Shown here: positions 7,985-13,144 of the stretch, piece by piece
Layout of the letters: each line of letters starts with the position of its first letter
How positions within the stretch are numbered: position 1 is the first letter of the stretch
Source: Willaertia magna
Taxonomy: Eukaryota > Heterolobosea > Eutetramitea > Acrasida > Naegleriidae
DNA: 13,144 nucleotides
Assembly (NCBI GenBank): GCA_902984215.1
Contig: CADWAF010002671.1
Coordinates: 1-13,144 of the forward strand
Direction of reading: 5' to 3'
The notes under the pieces: model-generated
What the model saw: only the letters and a program-made list of their open reading frames with translations
What the model was told of the DNA's origin: nothing
Database searches by the model: none
Translations under genes and position numbers: made by a program

Positions 7985-9295
7985 TTATTGTTGTTTCTTT
8001 GAAAACTTTTTAACAGTCAATTCCAATAAAGCATCAACATAAGAACTAACTACAAATATACCTGCACATACAGCCATCAACTCTACAATGAAATGAGTAA
8101 AAGGAATAGTATATTCAGTATAAGTAATACGTATAGGTTCAAAATTAAAAACAAAGAAAACACCAGGTAACATTACAGTTTTAGAAATATCAAAAGGCAT
8201 TACATGTTTCGTATAAGAGAATTGATAAGTATAAACATTTCTTGAGAATATAGAATAAGGCTTATAAGTAGTAGGTACAACCTTAATAAAGTATTTAAAT
8301 AAAGCAGTTTTAGGTGGATTTAAATCATTCTCTTCAATCTTAGGTATAACACCAATAGTATCATCTAAAGGATAAGTAACAGGTGGTATCCTTAAACCAA
8401 ATGATAAAGCATGTACAATATGCGTACTATTAAATCTACCTACTAAAATAGGATTAAATTCATGAATATGATGAACATAGGTATCTCTTTCTTGAGAAAA
8501 ACTTCTTCCTGGGGCGAAATGGAAATTACCATTTACTTTTTGTACTTCTAATGTACCATACATATTACATCCAGGATAATCTCTAGCTACATCATTTAAA
8601 CATTGTTCAATATCTTCTTTTCTAGGTGGTTCTTTACCTTTTCTTTTATAAATTTCTAAAACATCATGACAACTATTACAACAATATTGATCTTTAAAAT
8701 CATAACAACTACCACAATATAAAGGTGAATGTGGATCATTCCTTGGATCATATTTTAATTGTGGCATTTGAGTACCTAATTTAGTTTTATGTTTATAATC
8801 TAAATGTACTAATCTATTCTTTTCATCAACTGGTGATTTATGAATATTATGTAAAACATCTATTGTTGCATCACCACTAGCATCTACTGAATCTACATGT
8901 AAATCATAACATTTAACATCTGGGAATGTAATATTAAAGAATATTACAACTCTATCTTCTACTTGTGTATCTACTGATAATGTATCTCTACGTTGTACTG
9001 TTATATATCTTATAAAGGCTGAAAGTACTAAAAATATAATTATTATAATGGTTACAGTTGAAACTTTAATCATTATAATCATTATTATATTCTGTTAATA
9101 TTAATAATACTTACTAACACCACCAAGTGTTGTTTTTTGAACTGCAACAGACTCTGTTTTAGTGTACAAATCAAAATTTTTAATTCTTCTAACAAAATTA
9201 TTTATTCGTTTTTCTTGGAAAGTACTTGTTGATGAAATTTCATCGGTAATCACTGTTCTTTTTCTAAGACCACCAATTCCCGATGGTTGAAACAT
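7985..9295 (-). CDS. ERGIC3: ERGIC3/Erv46-type ER-Golgi cargo receptor, one intron
   Basis: Exon 1 is 9295-9115 and exon 2 is 9063-7985, giving 419 residues. After about 33 extra N-terminal residues comes the family start RRIKNFDLYTKTESVAVQKT, joined by splicing to TLGG-VISTVTIIIII, the first membrane helix (about 61-80). The luminal domain has the conserved cysteine cluster CGSC...CCNSC, then YGTLEVQKVNGNFHFAPGRS, one of the strongest signatures of the family. FKYFIKVVPT follows later. The second helix lies near the C-terminus (about 380-403, after FTHFIVELMAV). The protein ends KKQQ, a KKxx dilysine signal for COPI retrieval from Golgi to ER. Erv46/ERGIC3 works with Erv41/ERGIC2 to recycle ER proteins and load cargo into COPII vesicles; that partnership is known for the family, and no partner gene is in this window. 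Confidence 0.93.
9064..9114 (-). other. Intron of the ERGIC3 gene (51 nt)
   Basis: On the minus strand it begins GTAAGT and ends ATTAAAG, and is phase 1. This splice gives TLGGVISTVT, which fits the family. An upstream CAG, giving a 23-nt intron, would run into a TAA and is rejected. Confidence 0.85.
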
Positions 9296-9464
9296 TTTTT
9301 TTTATTTTTAATGAATTAAAAAAAATAAAAATATAAAAATAATAATCATTATTTTAAAAACTTTAAAATAAAATTACATTGATAAAAGATTTAAATTTAA
9401 TTTTATTAATTTTTTATAATTATTAATTATAGATTTATTTTTAATATTTTTATTGTTATTAAAA

Positions 9465-9490
9465 ATTATATTATTAAAATTATTTTTAAA
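9465..9490 (+). repeat. 26-bp direct repeat, copy 1
   Basis: This is identical to 9593-9618. It ends 3 bp before the left arm of the inverted repeat begins, so together the two copies bracket that arm. Confidence 0.8.
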
Positions 9491-9592
9491 TTGTTGTTTT
9501 TATTTAAAGACATTTTAAAAATATATTTTTATAAACATTAACTTTAGTTAATATTAAAAAATATTAAAAAAAGAAAAAATAAATAATATAAT

Positions 9593-9618
9593 ATTATATT
9601 ATTAAAATTATTTTTAAA
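9593..9618 (+). repeat. 26-bp direct repeat, copy 2
   Basis: This is an exact copy of 9465-9490. It overlaps the last two bases of the left arm and extends into the centre of the inverted-repeat element. No reverse-complement copy flanks the right arm. Confidence 0.8.
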
Positions 9619-9638
9619 AATTTTACTATAGTAAAATT
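9619..9638. repeat. 20-bp perfect palindrome in the inverted-repeat centre
   Basis: AATTTTACTATAGTAAAATT equals its own reverse complement. It follows directly after the second direct-repeat copy. It may be a dimeric protein site, or chance in such AT-rich sequence. Confidence 0.6.
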
Positions 9639-10169
9639 ATTAACTCATTCAAAATTGATTTCTCATTATTATTTTAATTTTTAATATTAAAAAGACATTT
9701 GTTTTATTTTTTATTTTTATTTTATAAAATATATTATATTATTTATTTTTTCTTTTTTTAATATTTTTTAATATTAACTTAAGTTAATGTTTATAAAAAT
9801 ATATTTTTAAAATGTCTTTAAATAAAAACAATAACACTTAAAAAATTTCAACTATAATTAAAATTAAAAAATTAAAGTAAATTAAATTTCACAATGTTTA
9901 AAGTTATATAATTATTAATTTATTAAAATTTTAAAAAATCTTTAAACCTTTAAATCATAATCAAAATTCTAGACACCAATAATTTAAAAAAATGAAAAAA
10001 ATTCATATTTTTTTGTAAACAAATGATAAGCATTAATAAAAAAATTATAATAAGTTGCAAAATTAATATTACATTAAACTTATTAATTTTAAGTAATTTA
10101 TTTTATTTTTGTAATCAAAAGTCTCTTGAATAGTTAAAATTTAAAAGATTAAAGACTAAAAATATTATT

Positions 10170-10330
10170 CAAAAAAAAAATATATATTTTATTTATAAAG
10201 TTCCTATTTGATAATAAATAAATTTTTTTATTTTTTTTTAATTTATTTTTTTTAATTTATTTTTTATATTTTTTTTAAATAATTAAAAAATTAATTAATT
10301 AAATAAATTTTATTTATTTATTATTAACAA
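10170..10330. repeat. T/A-rich low-complexity patch with 15-bp period
   Basis: Long T and A homopolymers include at least two adjacent copies of a T8-AATTTAT unit around 10230-10260, then AATTAATTAATTAAAT-type sequence. It looks like slippage-derived simple repeat. Confidence 0.5.
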
Positions 10331-10450
10331 CCAAAAAAGTTATTTGAGTATCTTTTTAAATATTTTTAATCTTTTAAAAATAGTTCTAAATAAAAAACAA
10401 ATTTATCTTAATTTTTCATTTACTGGGTCCACATTTAAAAAGTTTTCTAA

Positions 10451-11292
10451 TTAATTACTATCATCATCATCTAAATAACAAAGACTTAAAATACTTTTTA
10501 TAGATGATTTACTTTTAAAATCATCTTTTTTTCTTTTCCATACTGCCTTTTTATGTTTTTTCTTTTTTTTTTAATCTCATTATCAAATTCTAAATCTAAT
10601 ATTTAAACTAATCTCTTCATCTGTTTTTTCTTTTTCTTTTTTTTTCTTCATTAACTCCACAATTTCTTTTTTTAAAAGGAATTCCTTAATGTTTGTAGAA
10701 TTTTCTTGTTTTTCTTTTAAATAATTATTAATATTACCAAACTATATTTTTTATATGATCTTTTTTGGTAAGTGTTAGAAGTATAATTAATATTTTTCTT
10801 TAAAAAGATTTATTTTAACTTTTTCAGTAGTTATTTTAATATAATACTTAAAATTTGGATATAAATTATTATACTTGAAGTTTACTTCATTTTTAAATGG
10901 ATACATTGTAATTTTGTGTCCATTTTTATGACATTTAGAATAGAAACATTATAAAATTAATGTATATTAATAAATAAATTAAAAATTTAATTATTTACAT
11001 TGCTTTTTGTTCTTTTTATTGTTGTTTTTAATATAATTCCTTCATCAACACTTTCAATATCGCTATCTTCTTTTAAATTAACCTCAATAAACTCTTTATA
11101 TATTAGCTAACTAAAATTAATAACAGGTTTATTAAGTTGTGATAATTGAGGTTGTGTTAATTAAAGTAATAATTGAAGAACAATAGATTGTATTAAAAGG
11201 GTTTATAATTTGTTATGTTAATTGTGGAATAATATTATTTTGTGTGAAAAAAGGAAAAGGTGGGAAGATGAATTAAAGAAAATAATTTTCAT
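10451..11292 (-). pseudogene. Possible decayed gene (interrupted protein-like reading frames)
   Basis: Read on the minus strand from an ATG at 11292, one frame gives protein-like segments such as LTQPQLSQLNKPVINFS and LIYKEFIEVNLKEDSDIESV, with in-frame TAA at 11220, 11205, 11163 and 10989 and TAG at 11109. A second frame from 10948 gives CHKNGHKITMYPFKNEV, YYIKITTEKVKINLFKE, NNYLKEKQENSTNIKEF and, after a TGA-TAA-TGA cluster at 10585-10577, WKRKKDDFKSKSSI and LCYLDDDDSN ending at TAA 10451. Most interruptions are TAA/TAG where Gln would fit well, as expected if CAA/CAG codons decayed by C-to-T change, and at least one frame change is needed. No family is recognised. Composition alone can make such strings, so this is tentative. 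Confidence 0.3.
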
Positions 11293-12008
11293 CTATTTTT
11301 ATTTTCATTTCAACTTTAAATTTTAAAAAATTTCAGTTATATACAAAGTTTTTACAATAAAGATTTTTGATACCAAAAAATTTGTAGAACAATAATAAAA
11401 TAGTAAAAGCAACTTGTAATAACTTATTTAAGTACTATGTTTAAAATATAAAGAAAAAATAAGTTGTACTTTTAATATAAAAAGAACTTGAATTATCTTC
11501 AAAAAATTATTTAAGAATACTTAAAGTAAATAAATCAATATTTAGATATTAAAAATATAAATTTTATAATCTTAATTATAAAAACAAACAAATAAGAAAA
11601 AATACAAAATATTTAAAAAGAATTAACTGTTTAGTTAAATATTTATTAATAAAACAAGCACAAAGATTTTTTTGTACTTTTTTGAATTAGTTTTAATATT
11701 TATTAAAAAATATCAATATCCATTTTTCAATATTAACAATTAGTAGAATGTTTAAGAAAATAAGTTTTAATTATAAAACTTCAAATCTTAAACCTAAAAA
11801 AAAATAATCTTTATATAATATATAAAAATACATCCAATATACTAAAGTTATGTTTATTCTTAGTTATACTATTAATTGAAGGCGTATTAAGTTTGTTGAT
11901 AAATTACACTTTATATTTTGTTCTCTTTTTAAATTAAAAGTAGTTGAAAGATGAAGAAGAAAAGTTTGTGCTGTAAATTAGGTTTAAAATTTTAATTATA
12001 GTTATACT

Positions 12009-12672
12009 ATGACTATAATAATAGCTTTAAATCAAGCTAGGGTTTTTTTAGTAATTGAATTGAAGAAAAATTTAAACACATAATATAATTTTATAATCTT
12101 TTGTCAAAAATTGATTGCTAATTAGTATTTAAAAGAAGGTGATATTTTTGTTTTAAATAAGGTTTTAATATATTTAAAGAAAGATACTTTTTTTATAATT
12201 AAATATTTATTTAAAAATGTAAGAGTATTATTGCTTTTTTTCATGTTATAGTTCTAAATTAAATTTTTATGAGAACATTTTCTCTATTATCAAGGCAAAA
12301 CTAAGAAGATTAAAAACTATGGATAATGCTTAATTTATAGACTAAATATTAAGAAGCTGCTTTATCATTGATTATTTTATATTGATTAATGTTTACTATC
12401 ATTGCTTTTATAACTTTAAGAAGGAATTAAGTGATAATTTTGCTGATTTTTTTTATTGCAACACTAAACAAAACAAGAGGGTTTAGACAAATGAGGAAGA
12501 TTACTTATAAATAAAGAAACTTTATTACAAAAAGTTAAAAATTTGGTTTTTTTACAAAAATAAAAGAAAATTTGTTTTATTAATTTTTTTTTGTGACACG
12601 AATTTTGAAACGTACTGTATTGAAATAATTAAAATTTAATTGTATAGCCTCAAGTGCAACGTTGTTGGTTGA
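12009..12672 (+). pseudogene. Possible decayed gene, plus strand
   Basis: From ATG 12009 a frame reads MTIIIALNQARVFLVIELKK, then CQKLIANQYLKEGDIFVLNK (taking TAG as Gln at position 9 of that segment), and continues to about 12240 with only two in-frame stops (TAA 12081, TAG 12123). A shift within the T-run near 12234-12241 passes to a second frame with KLNFYENIFSIIKAKLRR, NFKKELSDNFADFFYCNTK and CDTNFETYCIEIIK, interrupted by TAA 12331, TAA 12343, TAG 12484, TAA 12508 and TAA 12637 and closed by TGA 12670. TAA/TAG are rarer in these frames than this base composition would give by chance. No family is recognised. A remnant of a gene or mobile element is plausible but not proven. Confidence 0.25.
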
Positions 12673-12889
12673 TTTCTTAACTCTAATTTTTATCTAAACA
12701 AAACCTAAATAGAAAAAGCATTTACGATTAACCTGTAAAAGACAATCAATAATAAACAATTAACATGCTAATATTAATTATTATTCCTTTCTTTGATATT
12801 TTCTCTAAAAAAAACAAAATCATGCCAGTTGTATTTAAAATTAATTAAAGGGTGTTACTGAAATAATTCCAGTAAACTTTTTAAAAAAA

Positions 12890-13144
12890 ATGAATTTACA
12901 GGTTGAAGACCAATCTACTAATAACAACCAAAGAGACTTAGATAATGGATTTAATGTTCTCGGAAGAAAAGAAGAAGAAAGTGAACTATTAAAAGAAGTA
13001 GCCAAAATAGTACAACAAATAGCATCTAAAATCTCTTTTAAAACTGCATGTTTAATTATAGCTACATATGTCATTATTGTTGTAACCATGTCTGCATTTC
13101 TATTCTTCATTGCCTCTTCCAAATTAGAGAATGAACATGATAAC
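12890..13144 (+). CDS. Membrane protein N-terminus, 5' part of a gene running off the window
   Basis: The ATG at 12890 follows eight A residues, and the frame stays open for 85 codons to the window end. Residues 1-32 are polar (Asn/Gln/Asp/Glu), residues 33-51 form a probable amphipathic helix (LLKEVAKIVQQIASKISF), and residues 53-76 are a strong transmembrane helix (ACLIIATYVIIVVTMSAF and beyond), followed by polar residues (SKLENEHDN). The base composition is clearly less AT-rich than the sequence before it, supporting a real coding region. An N-terminal anchor like this is common in membrane receptors, sensor kinases and cyclases of protists, but nothing here decides the family. The gene is truncated only by the window edge. 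Confidence 0.7.
   Translation, partial: MNLQVEDQSTNNNQRDLDNGFNVLGRKEEESELLKEVAKIVQQIASKISFKTACLIIATYVIIVVTMSAFLFFIASSKLENEHDN

Larger units (their letters stand above)
9494..9831. repeat. Long inverted repeat element: 101-bp arms, 136-bp centre
   Basis: Left arm 9494-9594 and right arm 9731-9831 are reverse complements with one mismatch in 101 bases (9545 against 9780). At that mismatch the right arm carries the perfect palindrome TTAACTTAAGTTAA and the left arm has TTAACTTTAGTTAA. Both arms begin TTGTTTTTATTTAAAGACAT when read inward. There is no ORF inside. The form fits a miniature inverted-repeat transposable element or a foldback sequence; transcribed, it would make a hairpin stem of about 100 bp. 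I see no convincing target-site duplication at the edges, so mobility is an inference. Confidence 0.8.
9296..12889. other. Extremely AT-rich 3.6-kb stretch without intact genes
   Basis: Between the ERGIC3 start and the last gene lies about 3.6 kb that is much richer in A/T than the gene-dense part, with long A and T runs and frequent stops in all frames under the standard code. It holds an inverted-repeat element (9494-9831), a T-rich low-complexity patch (about 10170-10330) and two protein-like but interrupted stretches described separately. The remaining parts (9296-9464, 9832-10170, 10331-10450, 11293-12008) show nothing I can support as a gene or RNA. The last 200 bp or so (12690-12889) presumably include the promoter of the next gene. 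Confidence 0.7.

Noticed and set aside
9092..9114. A 23-nt intron in ERGIC3 (GTAAGT to AACAG)
   Set aside because: It would continue into an in-frame TAA a few codons later. The 51-nt alternative restores the conserved membrane helix.
9491..9834. Target-site duplication flanking the inverted repeat
   Set aside because: The bases just outside the arms differ (TTTTTAAA on the left, CACTTAAA on the right), and shared TTAAA is not adjacent on both sides, so I could not support one.
9296..12889. tRNA, rRNA or CRISPR in the AT-rich gap
   Set aside because: I saw no cloverleaf-compatible GC-containing segments, no rRNA-like conserved blocks and no regularly spaced repeats.
12841..13122. Minus-strand 93-residue ORF at the window end
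   Set aside because: It is the reverse shadow of the plus-strand membrane-protein gene starting at 12890, which has the A-run start context and a sensible transmembrane helix.
1..13144. A ciliate-type code (TAA/TAG = Gln) for the whole window
   Set aside because: The kinase, TAF11, uridine phosphorylase and ERGIC3 use only CAA/CAG for Gln, and TAF11, uridine phosphorylase and ERGIC3 end at TAA exactly where the family ends. Read-through of TAF11 would run into the opposite gene.

Overview
The window reads as nuclear DNA from an AT-rich unicellular eukaryote. The evidence is four short spliceosomal introns of 50-63 nt with GT...AG ends, eukaryote-only families (a TFIID subunit TAF11 homologue, an ERGIC3/Erv46-type ER-Golgi cargo receptor, a calmodulin/centrin-like EF-hand protein) and a run of A residues just upstream of nearly every start codon. 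The hybrid histidine kinase with GAF, PAS and receiver domains points towards a protist such as an amoebozoan or heterolobosean, or possibly an early fungus. The sequence alone does not settle which. All well-supported genes use the standard code and end in TAA or TGA.

Layout. Positions 1-9295 are compact, with nine genes. In order they are: the 3' part of an SH3BGR/glutaredoxin-like protein with a long acidic tail (+); a small single-pass membrane protein (+); a GAF-PAS-hybrid histidine kinase (+); an EF-hand protein (-); TAF11 (+); uridine phosphorylase (-, one intron); a secreted coiled-coil protein (+); a small single-pass membrane protein (-); and ERGIC3/Erv46 (-, one intron). Spacing is tight. 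TAF11 and uridine phosphorylase are convergent with 3 nt between their stop codons. EF-hand/TAF11 and uridine phosphorylase/coiled-coil share divergent promoter regions of 114 and 235 bp. From 9296 to 12889 there is a 3.6-kb extremely AT-rich stretch with no convincing intact gene. The last 255 bp hold the 5' end of another membrane-protein gene (+).

The genes are housekeeping or signalling functions with no obvious shared pathway: phosphorelay sensing, Ca-binding-type signalling, basal transcription, pyrimidine salvage and ER-Golgi cargo retrieval. They do not form an operon or a single system.

The unusual material is in the AT-rich stretch. It holds a 338-bp element made of two 101-bp inverted arms (100 of 101 positions match) around a 136-bp centre, with a 26-bp direct repeat bracketing the left arm. 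It also holds two stretches (minus strand about 10451-11292, plus strand about 12009-12672) that look protein-like only if in-frame TAA/TAG are read as glutamine. I regard these as probable decayed genes (CAA/CAG to TAA/TAG) or chance, with foreign recoded DNA as a less likely alternative.
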